NCBI GenBank assembly: GCA_002353935.1
Contig: DEKP01000037.1
Location: forward strand, 1 to 39,605
Direction of reading: 5' to 3'
Length of the DNA stretch: 39,605 nt
Source: Ruminococcaceae bacterium UBA2719
Lineage (GTDB): Bacteria > Bacillota > Clostridia > Oscillospirales > Acutalibacteraceae
Shown: piece after piece, positions 1-7,030 of the stretch
Position numbering within the stretch: the first letter of the stretch is position 1
How the letters are laid out: each line of letters opens with the position of its first letter
Translations under genes and position numbers: made by a program
The notes under the pieces: generated by a model
The model's input: the letters and a program-made list of their open reading frames with translations, nothing else
Told to the model about the DNA's origin: nothing
Database searches by the model: none

Positions 1-37
1 GCCAGATAAGATAGGTGTGTTTTCGATAAAAATTCAT
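1..37 (-). CDS. 5' end of an unidentified gene running off the left edge
   Basis: Only 12 codons are visible, reading MNFYRKHTYLIW from an ATG at 37-35. An AAAGGG Shine-Dalgarno-like stretch lies about 7 nt upstream. The ATG overlaps the TGA of a 28-codon upstream reading frame as ATGA, the arrangement typical of translational coupling. Too little is present to name a family. It follows the DUF2185 gene on the same strand and may share its transcript. Confidence 0.35.
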   Translation of the reverse strand, partial: MNFYRKHTYLIW

Positions 38-120
38 ATATGCACCCTTTCTGCGGTGGAATTTAAACTATAATGGAATTCTTCAATTACTGCTGTAGAA
101 GCAAACTCTATATTACTCAT
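34..120 (-). CDS. Possible 28-codon ORF between DUF2185 and the edge gene
   Basis: An ATG at 120 opens MSNIEFASTAVIEEFHYSLN and ends after 28 codons at a TGA that overlaps the next start (ATGA). It begins 13 nt after the DUF2185 stop. No clear Shine-Dalgarno precedes it. It may be a tiny coupled peptide, a decayed gene end, or chance. I do not recognise it. Confidence 0.2.
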   Translation of the reverse strand: MSNIEFASTAVIEEFHYSLNSTAERVHI

Positions 121-133
121 TGTGTTTTTGATA

Positions 134-514
134 TCATCTGTCTTGCTTTTCAATAAAAATCGGTTTACTTTCGTCGTCTTCCTTAAAATTCCGGCTGTCA
201 ATTCTGATGAATGCGCTTCCGGTTTTTGCGTGCAAATACGGTATGATATCCGGATCATAATTACAAATCGTGTTAAGCGCAAAAATGCTATGAGGATTCG
301 GATCACTCATATATTTATCATCCTCGTTGCCTGCCATAAAGCGCCAACCGCTGTCGGGATATTCGGACATAGGATTTTCCCGCACCATATATCCTACTTT
401 GTAGCCTTCTACTGTGATTTTATCTGAAGCGATACACCCTTCTCCGTTTGGCTCGTTCCATTCGATTAAGTTGTTTACTTTTATAGGTATAAATTTCTTC
501 TTTTTCTGTTTCAT
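134..514 (-). CDS. DUF2185 domain protein (immunity-like)
   Basis: This 126-residue soluble protein has the DUF2185 signature: a GYMVRENP segment near residue 40, then SGWRFMAGNEDDKYMSDP, then LNTICNYDPDIIPYLH. DUF2185 is related to families annotated as polymorphic-toxin immunity proteins (Imm33-like), but the biochemical function is unknown. The N-terminus is lysine-rich with no signal peptide, so the protein is probably cytoplasmic. The ATG at 514 has a GGAGTGG Shine-Dalgarno about 8 nt upstream. A textbook -35/-10 pair lies just upstream, so this gene starts its own transcript. No toxin gene is visible upstream; a partner could lie beyond the left edge. Confidence 0.8.
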   Translation of the reverse strand: MKQKKKKFIPIKVNNLIEWNEPNGEGCIASDKITVEGYKVGYMVRENPMSEYPDSGWRFMAGNEDDKYMSDPNPHSIFALNTICNYDPDIIPYLHAKTGSAFIRIDSRNFKEDDESKPIFIEKQDR

Positions 515-540
515 TCCATCTCACCACTCCTAAAAGCCCC

Positions 541-559
541 GTAAAGTAAAATGCTTTAC
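541..559 (-). promoter_or_regulatory. Inverted repeat at the DUF2185 transcript start
   Basis: GTAAAG and CTTTAC form a perfect 6-bp inverted repeat around a 7-nt loop. It sits just downstream of the -10 element and spans the expected transcription start. That position suits either an operator or a 5'-end stabilising hairpin. Confidence 0.4.
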
Positions 560-561
560 AG

Positions 562-590
562 ATTATATCAATATAATTCAATTTTGTCAA
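562..590 (-). promoter_or_regulatory. Consensus SigA promoter for the DUF2185 gene
   Basis: On the minus strand a perfect TTGACA (590-585) is followed by a 17-bp spacer and a perfect TATAAT (567-562). The predicted start is near 555, giving a leader of about 40 nt before the ATG at 514. It is the closest match to consensus in the window. Confidence 0.85.
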
Positions 591-605
591 TACAAACTTT
601 TCTAT

Positions 606-646
606 AAACTAAAAACCGCTCACAAAGCGCAAGCAGTTTTTAGTTT
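606..646. terminator. Terminator hairpin after the CDP-glycerol transferase gene
   Basis: A 15-bp stem (606-620 with 632-646, one C/A mismatch) encloses an 11-nt loop. It sits just after the stop of the minus-strand gene that ends at 657 and before the DUF2185 promoter, so it isolates the two units. Its outer arms are A/T-rich. Confidence 0.65.
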
Positions 647-656
647 GATATTTATT

Positions 657-2537
657 TTATTTATTCTTTTTTGCTCTTTTTTGGAGCATAAGCTCTACCG
701 AATCGGGATCTCCGTATGTAAAATCCTCATACATAGAGGAAAAATCAAGATTTATCATACGCTGATTAATCTTTTTAATTCTGGCGATTCCTTCGGCGTT
801 TTCTTTAGGGAGATTGCCAAGCAAAATCCAGTCTATAACACGGTCGGTTGCCTTAGAATCTATCCTGTCAAAGTGATATTTTACATAAGGCGCTATTTTT
901 TCAAATTCAAAATCTTTTTCTCTTAAAGCTTTCATAACTTCATCAAAGGTATAGCAGATTTTTCCGGGAGCGTTTTCTCTAAACTTTCTATGAAAGCCTC
1001 TGGTATACGCATACTGATATTCATCAAACGCATAGAACAAAGCAGGCTTATTCATTATAGAATATTCAAAAATACCTGATGAGTAATCCGATATAAGCAA
1101 ATCGGTAATATAAAACAAATCGTTGATATCAGGATAATCGCCTACATCTACAAATATGTCTTGCATTTCATCTTCAATCGGAACACCTTCAGCTACCCAA
1201 GGGTGCATTTTAAACAACACGACGTACTCGTCTTTACAAAAATCATAAAGCTCTTTAAAATCAACCTTTTCATATGGATAATATGCAAGCGCTTTATTGT
1301 TTCCCCTATAAGTCGGCGCGAACAAAATAACCTTTTTGCCCTTGCACATCGGATAAAGCTCATACAATTTTTCAACTACTTCTTCTTTATGCTTAGGATC
1401 TACATATTCGTCCATTCTGGGCATTCCCGTTGGTAGAATCTGTTCTTCGTTTATACCAAACTGATCTGAAAAGAAATATGAAATATTTTTACTAGGCGAT
1501 ATACAATAGTCATATTGTCTGTGACAGCAAAACGGAGCCGGAGAACCCTGATGACCCCATCTGACATATCCAACTGACTTGTAGCCAGCTCCGGCATGCC
1601 AAAGCTGAGAAAGCACCGTACCTTTAGAAAGCGTGAGCCAGTCAAGCACAGGGCAATGGTCATCTATAAAGATAAAATCCGCTTTTGCTAATTTTTTAAT
1701 AACACCGATCCAACTTATCAGCGAATGTTTCTCTGCTCCGGAACGAAAAGATTTCTTTATTTTATATTCTTTATCGAGTCCGCGTTCATACAAACGGTCA
1801 TAAACCGCCTTAAGATTGAATTTCATCAGTTCATTTTGCTCGCTCATAATAAGAACGTTTTTTATCTTAGCATTTGACTTATGAAATTTTCTGAATATAC
1901 TATAAGTGATATTCATTGATTTTCTAAAATATCTTCGACATCTGGATTTAAATCCTCTGCATTTTCTTTCAATAAAGTTGAGTTTCAGTCCATCTGAGTT
2001 GTCAAATTTTCTGTATCCTTTACGATCGGTATTTACAACGCGCATAATAGGATAAAATCCGTCGTCTCGCTCAGCTAAAAAGAAAGCTACACAAAACGCA
2101 ACCGATCCGCCACCATGCAGAAAAAACTTTGATTTTTTGTGCACAGTGCGCGCAAGCTCTTCGCTTACAGTACAAACTGCCATAATATCATCTTTTTGAC
2201 ACACTACAAGAGTGTAAGAGCCCTCTGAAAGGCACAAGCAATAACCGGGATTTGTAATATTAACACTGAGATGATATATATTGCCGTCAACGCTCTCTAT
2301 TTTAGGAGCAGCATTAGCGTTAAAGAAAGCAGATACAAAGTAAAATTCAAGAGGCGCCTTTTTGTCAACCTTCATCCCATCCGTGCTATTAAAATCAACT
2401 TCTACCACGAGATGCAAAAAAAAGCGTTCCCATTCAATGCTTATAATGTTAGCAGACAAAAGATGCTCATTAAGTCTATTATTCATTGCAATTGTTTCAG
2501 TTTTTTCAAATTGTTGCGCAAACATAAGCTTACCCAT
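657..2537 (-). CDS. CDP-glycerol glycerophosphotransferase family protein
   Basis: This 626-residue protein resembles TagF/TarL-type enzymes, which transfer glycerol- or ribitol-phosphate from CDP-activated donors onto wall polymers at the inner membrane face. The C-terminal catalytic region (about residues 225-600) shows NVLIMSEQNELMKFNLKAVY, SQLWHAGAGYKSVGY, KKVILFAPTYRG and DLLISDYSSGIFEYSI, all typical of the Glyphos_transf family. About 220 N-terminal residues (beta-rich, no membrane segment) are not recognised. The start is uncertain: AGGGAG lies only about 1 nt before the ATG at 2537, while the in-frame ATG at 2525 sits about 13 nt from it. No other teichoic-acid gene is adjacent. The family call is firm; polymer and substrate are unknown. 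Confidence 0.85.
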   Translation of the reverse strand: MGKLMFAQQFEKTETIAMNNRLNEHLLSANIISIEWERFFLHLVVEVDFNSTDGMKVDKKAPLEFYFVSAFFNANAAPKIESVDGNIYHLSVNITNPGYCLCLSEGSYTLVVCQKDDIMAVCTVSEELARTVHKKSKFFLHGGGSVAFCVAFFLAERDDGFYPIMRVVNTDRKGYRKFDNSDGLKLNFIERKCRGFKSRCRRYFRKSMNITYSIFRKFHKSNAKIKNVLIMSEQNELMKFNLKAVYDRLYERGLDKEYKIKKSFRSGAEKHSLISWIGVIKKLAKADFIFIDDHCPVLDWLTLSKGTVLSQLWHAGAGYKSVGYVRWGHQGSPAPFCCHRQYDYCISPSKNISYFFSDQFGINEEQILPTGMPRMDEYVDPKHKEEVVEKLYELYPMCKGKKVILFAPTYRGNNKALAYYPYEKVDFKELYDFCKDEYVVLFKMHPWVAEGVPIEDEMQDIFVDVGDYPDINDLFYITDLLISDYSSGIFEYSIMNKPALFYAFDEYQYAYTRGFHRKFRENAPGKICYTFDEVMKALREKDFEFEKIAPYVKYHFDRIDSKATDRVIDWILLGNLPKENAEGIARIKKINQRMINLDFSSMYEDFTYGDPDSVELMLQKRAKKNK

Positions 2538-2917
2538 TCTCCCTAAATATTTAATAGAAATTTTTGCTGATTTTTACTTATGATAGTATTTGCATATTAT
2601 TATCAGATTTATTAAAATAAAAGCAAAATTCCTATCTCTTCACCAATAATTATAATTTATCAACAAATCCCCATTGTATTAAAAATATATCACAGGCAAT
2701 AAATTCTGTCAAATTAGCTCACAAAAAGATATATTGTTGCAAATAATACAAAAAACAAATAAAAAAAATTTGAAAAATTGTTTGATTTTTTCAAAAAATT
2801 GTGTTATATTAACTGTAGAAAGCCATAATATTTATTTTTAAGAGCTATTTTAAAATTTATAATGTATAATTTATTTGAAAATTCTTTTACATTGCCTTAT
2901 AATTTTTTGGAGTGATT
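2538..2917. other. A/T-rich divergent intergenic region
   Basis: This 380-bp region separates the minus-strand transferase from phoH. It holds the phoH promoter near its right end. No open frame with a ribosome binding site or strong hairpin is seen. A possible minus-strand promoter (TTGCTT with TAATAA, around 2590-2625) is too weak to call. Confidence 0.5.
2782..2810 (+). promoter_or_regulatory. Candidate promoter of the phoH-ybeY operon
   Basis: TTGATT (2782-2787), a 17-bp spacer and TATATT (2805-2810). Predicted start near 2817, giving a leader of roughly 100 nt. Confidence 0.55.
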
Positions 2918-3895
2918 ATGGAACAAATTATTAATATTGACCGCATGGAGCACGCTGTTACACTGTTCGGCAGTTTTGATCAAAACATAAAGCTTATAGA
3001 AGACGAATTTTCTGTTCGTGTACATGCAAGGGACAGCGAACTCAAAGTTGCTGGAGAAGCAGAAAATGTATTAAAAGCTACAAAGGTTATCGATAGCCTT
3101 TTGACATTGATAAACAAAGGTGAACAACTTTCAGACCAAAATATCCGCTACTGCATATCTCTTGTAAATGAAGGCAGTACTGATAAAATAGAAAGCATAA
3201 CAGGTGATTGTATATGTATCACTTCAAAAGGAAAACCTATAAAGCCAAAAACTCTTGGACAAAAACGCTATTGCAAAGCTATTGAGAATAATACCATAAC
3301 AATTGCTATAGGTCCCGCAGGAACCGGAAAAACGTATTTAGCAGTTGCACAGGCAGTCACGGCTTTTAGAGCTAAAGACGTCAATAGAATAATACTGACC
3401 CGTCCGGCTGTTGAAGCCGGTGAAAAACTGGGTTTCCTTCCGGGTGATATGCAAAGCAAGGTCGACCCTTATCTAAGACCTTTGTATGATGCGCTTTTTG
3501 ATATGCTGGGTGCTGAAACTTATCAAAAATATCTGGAGCGAGGAAATATCGAAGTTGCTCCTCTGGCCTATATGCGCGGAAGAACTCTAGACGAGTCGTT
3601 TATAATACTCGATGAAGCTCAGAATACCACAAATGAGCAGATGAAAATGTTTTTAACAAGATTAGGCGCAAATTCTAAAATGGTAATCACAGGCGATATA
3701 ACGCAGATAGATTTGCCGCACGGAACAAGAAGCGGACTCAAAGATGCTGTTAGAATACTGAAAAACATCAAGGATATAGAGTGCCTTTCATTCTCCGAAA
3801 AAGACGTTGTGCGCCATAAGCTTGTACAAGATATTATTAAAGCTTATGATAAAGCTTATGAAAAAAGCAGGGAGGTAAAGAAAAATGACAAATAA
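2918..3895 (+). CDS. phoH: PhoH-like ATPase
   Basis: This 325-residue cytoplasmic P-loop protein is of the PhoH/YbeZ family, often encoded beside ybeY and linked to RNA metabolism. Walker A GPAGTGKT lies at about residues 132-139 and Walker B FIILDEAQ at about 228-235, with GDITQIDLPHGTRSGL following. The ATG at 2918 is chosen over an in-frame GTG at 2912 because GGAG (2909-2912) overlaps that GTG but is correctly spaced from the ATG. The end overlaps ybeY by 11 nt, so the two are translationally coupled. In Bacillus, pgpH (yqfF) lies between these genes; it is absent here. The precise reaction of PhoH proteins is not settled. Confidence 0.95.
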   Translation: MEQIINIDRMEHAVTLFGSFDQNIKLIEDEFSVRVHARDSELKVAGEAENVLKATKVIDSLLTLINKGEQLSDQNIRYCISLVNEGSTDKIESITGDCICITSKGKPIKPKTLGQKRYCKAIENNTITIAIGPAGTGKTYLAVAQAVTAFRAKDVNRIILTRPAVEAGEKLGFLPGDMQSKVDPYLRPLYDALFDMLGAETYQKYLERGNIEVAPLAYMRGRTLDESFIILDEAQNTTNEQMKMFLTRLGANSKMVITGDITQIDLPHGTRSGLKDAVRILKNIKDIECLSFSEKDVVRHKLVQDIIKAYDKAYEKSREVKKNDK

Positions 3896-4382
3896 CAAGA
3901 TCAGAGTAATTATCACTAATTCGCAGAAAAAAGTTCAGATTCCCACAGGATTGAGAATGCTTGTAAGAAGAACCTGCATTGCCGTACTCAGAATGGAAAA
4001 ATTTGAAGGTCCAGCCGAAATAAGTGTCACATTTGTTGACAATGATCAAATAAAAGAGCTAAACGCCCAATATCGCGAAAAAGATTTTGCAACAGACGTT
4101 TTATCTTTTCCTATGGGCAATGACGGCATATATGATACAGATCCTAAAACCGGTGCAAAAATTTTGGGAGACGTTGTTATCTCAATGGAAAAGGCTCAAG
4201 AACAGGCAATTCTCTACGGTCACACCATCCAGCGTGAAGTTGCCTATCTAACTGCTCACAGCGTACTTCATCTTCTGGGCTACGATCACATGAAAAATCT
4301 TGACAAGGTTCGCATGCGTGAAAAAGAAGACATAGTTATGGAGCAGTTAGGACTTGAAGTAAATACAACTTACATAGAATAA
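3885..4382 (+). CDS. ybeY: Endoribonuclease YbeY (rRNA maturation factor)
   Basis: This 165-residue single-domain metalloprotein carries HSVLHLLGYDH at residues 125-135, whose three histidines bind the zinc ion of the YbeY (UPF0054) family. YbeY takes part in 16S rRNA 3'-end processing and late 30S quality control. The start is the ATG at 3885 with GGGAGG about 9 nt upstream, inside the last codons of phoH. The length is normal for the family. Downstream hairpins suggest partial transcription stop before dgkA. Confidence 0.96.
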   Translation: MTNNKIRVIITNSQKKVQIPTGLRMLVRRTCIAVLRMEKFEGPAEISVTFVDNDQIKELNAQYREKDFATDVLSFPMGNDGIYDTDPKTGAKILGDVVISMEKAQEQAILYGHTIQREVAYLTAHSVLHLLGYDHMKNLDKVRMREKEDIVMEQLGLEVNTTYIE

Positions 4383-4389
4383 TAAGCTT

Positions 4390-4408
4390 CCCCGCCGCAC
4401 AGGCGGGG
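4390..4408 (+). terminator. GC-rich hairpin after ybeY without a T-run
   Basis: CCCCGCC and GGCGGGG form a perfect 7-bp stem around a 5-nt loop, starting 7 nt after the ybeY stop. The following bases (ATCTATCC) are not a U-tract, so it is more likely a pause, processing or mRNA-end stabiliser than a full intrinsic terminator. Confidence 0.5.
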
Positions 4409-4434
4409 ATCTATCCAAAACGAATTTATAATAT

Positions 4435-4450
4435 TGCCTTATCTAAGGCA
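4435..4450 (+). other. Hairpin in the ybeY-dgkA spacer
   Basis: TGCCTTA and TAAGGCA form a perfect inverted repeat with a 2-nt centre. The left arm (TTGCC) could instead pair with GGCAA about 30 nt downstream, giving an alternative fold. Confidence 0.35.
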
Positions 4451-4515
4451 TATAAATCAAACCTAAATAGGCAATTAAGAAAAAAGATAAATCAAAAACG
4501 ACAGAACAAAAACGT

Positions 4516-4980
4516 ATGAAAAAACAGATAAAAAGTTTCCGCTACGCTTTCCGTGGTATTTTATACACTGTACTTCACGAGGGGCATTTCAGATTTCATT
4601 TGGTCGCAGCAGCTTTTGTTGTATTTTTTGCGGTTAAATTTTACAATCTTGATAAAGCCGGCTGGTGCGCACTTATGCTAACTATAGCTTTGGTTATTTC
4701 TCTCGAATGTGTCAACACCGCTATAGAACGCGCATGCAATAAAATAACAGAAGAATATGATAAAACCATAATGATAGCAAAAGATGTGTCCGCTGCAGGC
4801 GTGCTTGTAGCGGCGATTTTTGCCGTAGCTGTCGCAGTATTTTTATTTTGGGATATCAAAATTTTTACCGATATCTTTAATTATTATAAAACTCATATAT
4901 TAAACTTCATTTTGTTACTTATAGCAGCGATTATATCAATACTTTTTATCACACTGTTTAAATCAAAGGAGAAAAATTAA
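4516..4980 (+). CDS. dgkA: Diacylglycerol/undecaprenol kinase family protein
   Basis: This 154-residue integral membrane protein has about four hydrophobic segments. It carries the family signature as ECVNTAIERACNKI (residues about 64-77) and AKDVSAAGVLVAA, which form the active site of the DgkA fold. In Firmicutes this kinase usually phosphorylates undecaprenol, recycling the wall-lipid carrier. It sits between ybeY and era, the conserved position; cdd, often next to it, is missing. The ATG at 4516 lacks a clear Shine-Dalgarno (upstream is ACAGAACAAAAACGT), so translation may be weak. The C-terminus has an extra membrane segment. Function is by family and context. Confidence 0.9.
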   Translation: MKKQIKSFRYAFRGILYTVLHEGHFRFHLVAAAFVVFFAVKFYNLDKAGWCALMLTIALVISLECVNTAIERACNKITEEYDKTIMIAKDVSAAGVLVAAIFAVAVAVFLFWDIKIFTDIFNYYKTHILNFILLLIAAIISILFITLFKSKEKN

Positions 4981-4989
4981 GGACACTTT

Positions 4990-5904
4990 ATGAATAAAAA
5001 TGGAAAATCTGCGTTTGTTACTATTGTTGGCAAACCAAATGTAGGAAAATCTTCATTGTTAAATAAAATATTAGGACAAAAAATCGCCATCGTTTCTAAC
5101 AAACCCCAGACCACTCGAACACGTATTATGGGAATATATACTCAGGGTGAATATCAGCTGGTTTTTATTGATACTCCCGGTTTTCACAAGCCAAAAACCG
5201 AACTTGGAAAATATATGGTAAAGTCGATAAATGAATCAGTAAACGGCGGCGATGTTTGTGTTTTTGTAACCGAAGCCAATGAAAAAATTTCAAAAGGAGA
5301 GCTTGCGCTCTTAGAAAAACTAAAGGCTTCTGATTTACCGGTAATTTTGGTTATCAATAAAATAGACATGCTCAAAGACAAAGAAGATCTTTTGGAAATA
5401 ATCCTTGAATATTCCTCCTTGTATAATTTTTCGGCGGTAGTACCAACAAGCGCTGAAAACGGTCACGGAATAAGTGATCTTTTAGACGAACTTAAAACAC
5501 ACTGCATAGAAGGCGGTCATTTCTTTAACGACGATGAAATTACCGATCAGCCCGAAAAGGTGCTCGCCGGCGAGATAATAAGAGAAAAGATTTTGCGCCT
5601 TTGCGACAAAGAAATTCCCCACGGAACCGCTGTAGTAATTGAGAATATGAAACAAAGAAAAACAAATCCGAACATTCTCGATATTGACGCTACAATCTAC
5701 TGTGAAAAAGCCTCACACAAGGGTATCATAATAGGTAAAGGCGGCTCTATGCTAAAAAAAATCTCCTCATATTCAAGACAGGATATGGAGAGGTTCTTTG
5801 AATGCAAAGTCAATTTGCAAACTTGGGTAAAGGTTAAAGAAGACTGGCGTAACCGAGCGTCACTTCTTACAAACTTCGGTTACGATAAACATAATTTTGA
5901 TTAA
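4990..5904 (+). CDS. era: GTPase Era
   Basis: Era is an essential GTPase that binds the 3' end of 16S rRNA and guides 30S assembly. The 304 residues show G1 GKPNVGKS (14-21), G3 DTPG (61-64), G4 NKID (123-126) and G5 TSAENG (about 153-158). A C-terminal KH RNA-binding domain follows with GKGG at 249-252. Length and domain order are normal. It starts 9 nt after dgkA with AAGGA upstream, so it is in the same operon. A weak A/T-rich inverted repeat follows the stop. Confidence 0.97.
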   Translation: MNKNGKSAFVTIVGKPNVGKSSLLNKILGQKIAIVSNKPQTTRTRIMGIYTQGEYQLVFIDTPGFHKPKTELGKYMVKSINESVNGGDVCVFVTEANEKISKGELALLEKLKASDLPVILVINKIDMLKDKEDLLEIILEYSSLYNFSAVVPTSAENGHGISDLLDELKTHCIEGGHFFNDDEITDQPEKVLAGEIIREKILRLCDKEIPHGTAVVIENMKQRKTNPNILDIDATIYCEKASHKGIIIGKGGSMLKKISSYSRQDMERFFECKVNLQTWVKVKEDWRNRASLLTNFGYDKHNFD

Positions 5905-5918
5905 TTTGTAGATCTATA

Positions 5919-5943
5919 TTTTACATTAAGACAAAATGTAAAA
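5919..5943 (+). terminator. Weak A/T-rich inverted repeat after era
   Basis: TTTTACATT and AATGTAAAA make a perfect 9-bp stem with a 7-nt loop, about 15 nt past the era stop. It has a low GC content and no U-tract, so it may attenuate rather than end transcription. A new promoter follows at 6022. Confidence 0.35.
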
Positions 5944-6021
5944 CAAAAAGCTAGTTGCTTATTGTAAAATAACGCTACAGAAACTTTTTTAAGCATTTTA
6001 TCACTAATCATTTGAATAAAT

Positions 6022-6050
6022 TTGACAAATATTTCATTGCAATTTACAAT
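6022..6050 (+). promoter_or_regulatory. Strong promoter of yqzL-recO-mutS2
   Basis: A perfect TTGACA (6022-6027), a 17-bp spacer and TACAAT (6045-6050). Predicted start near 6057, about 78 nt before the yqzL-like ATG. It shows that the upstream part of the open frame at 6012 is promoter, not coding. Confidence 0.8.
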
Positions 6051-6134
6051 TTTTGGCTTCTACATTTTTCACGCTATATTACCTTTAACTTTCGGTATAA
6101 TTATATTAAGAAACTTACCGAAAGGCTGATATAT

Positions 6135-6317
6135 ATGACTAATGAACATGACGCGTGGACCTCGTTTTTTCAAACAGGAAGTGTGCTCGACTATTTGCAG
6201 TACAAATCTATACAAAAAGCAAAAGAAGCCGCCTATAACGCAAACAAATCAAACTCAGAGGTAAAAGATGAAGTTTTCGACAACGGGACTGATACTAAAG
6301 CAACAGAATATAGGTGA
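6135..6317 (+). CDS. YqzL-like small protein
   Basis: This 60-residue protein begins MTNEHDAWTSFFQTGSVLDY and continues LQYKSIQKAKEA. The W..F..TG...DYL.YK pattern matches the short YqzL-like family found between era and recO in Firmicutes; its function is unknown. AAAGG lies about 9 nt before the ATG at 6135, downstream of the promoter. Its last 50 nt overlap the start of recO in another frame, so the C-terminal 16 residues share DNA with the RecO N-terminus. A longer frame from 6012 is rejected. Confidence 0.7.
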   Translation: MTNEHDAWTSFFQTGSVLDYLQYKSIQKAKEAAYNANKSNSEVKDEVFDNGTDTKATEYR

Positions 6318-7029
6318 ACAAGACAGACTTGTTACAGTTTTGAGCGAAAACGGAGTATTGCGCGCATTTGTGCGCAGAGCTAAAAATATAAAAAGCCCCA
6401 AATGCGCGAGCACGGGGCTTTTGTGCTATTCAAAACTTCTTATATCAGAGCACAGAGACTCATACAACATAAACGAAGCTGAGTCTATCGAAATGTTTAT
6501 AGGACTGAGAAACAGCGTGGAAAACACCTCGCTTGCACAGTATTTTTGCGAATTATGCATTCATCTTTGCCCCAAAGAGAGCGAATCAAAAGAATTTTTG
6601 CGCCTTATGCTCAACTCTTTATATCTGCTTTCTAAAAGCAAAAAAGATCCCCTGCTCATAAAATTTTGCTTTGAAATGCGACTTATAAGCATGTGCGGAT
6701 ATATGCCCGATCTTGTAATGTGTGACATATGCGGAGAATATGAAAACGAGCAAATGTTATTCGTTCCTAAGACAGGAAAATTATACTGCAAAAGCTGTGC
6801 GGACCGCGCCTCCATATCAGGAGTTGCACTAAACAAAAGTGGGGTGCTTGCACTAAGACATGCGGTTTACTCTGACTTTGAAAAGCTCTTTTCATTTGAA
6901 GTATCAAACGAGCTTTTATCCACATTAAATTTTATCAGCGAAAACTACATAACATTAATAACTGAAAGGACATTTCAAACACTTCAATTTTATAAAGATA
7001 TAACAAAAGATATAACAGAAGGAAACTAA
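6268..7029 (+). CDS. recO: DNA repair protein RecO
   Basis: RecO loads RecA onto SSB-coated single-stranded DNA in the RecFOR recombination pathway. The 253 residues begin with the usual N-terminal OB-fold sequence (MKFSTTGLILKQQNIGEQDR). A zinc-ribbon follows with cysteines at 152, 155, 174 and 177 (CDIC ... CKSC), embedded in the helical C-terminal domain. The ATG at 6268 has AGAGG about 7 nt upstream. It overlaps yqzL by 50 nt and is followed 1 nt later by mutS2, so the three are co-transcribed. Confidence 0.95.
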   Translation: MKFSTTGLILKQQNIGEQDRLVTVLSENGVLRAFVRRAKNIKSPKCASTGLLCYSKLLISEHRDSYNINEAESIEMFIGLRNSVENTSLAQYFCELCIHLCPKESESKEFLRLMLNSLYLLSKSKKDPLLIKFCFEMRLISMCGYMPDLVMCDICGEYENEQMLFVPKTGKLYCKSCADRASISGVALNKSGVLALRHAVYSDFEKLFSFEVSNELLSTLNFISENYITLITERTFQTLQFYKDITKDITEGN

Positions 7030-7030
7030 T

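Noticed and set aside
2912..2917. GTG start for PhoH
   Set aside because: The GTG overlaps the GGAG Shine-Dalgarno itself; the ATG at 2918 is correctly spaced.
6012..6134. N-terminal extension of the YqzL-like protein
   Set aside because: A consensus promoter (6022-6050) lies inside it, the family begins at 6135, and an AAAGG site precedes that ATG.
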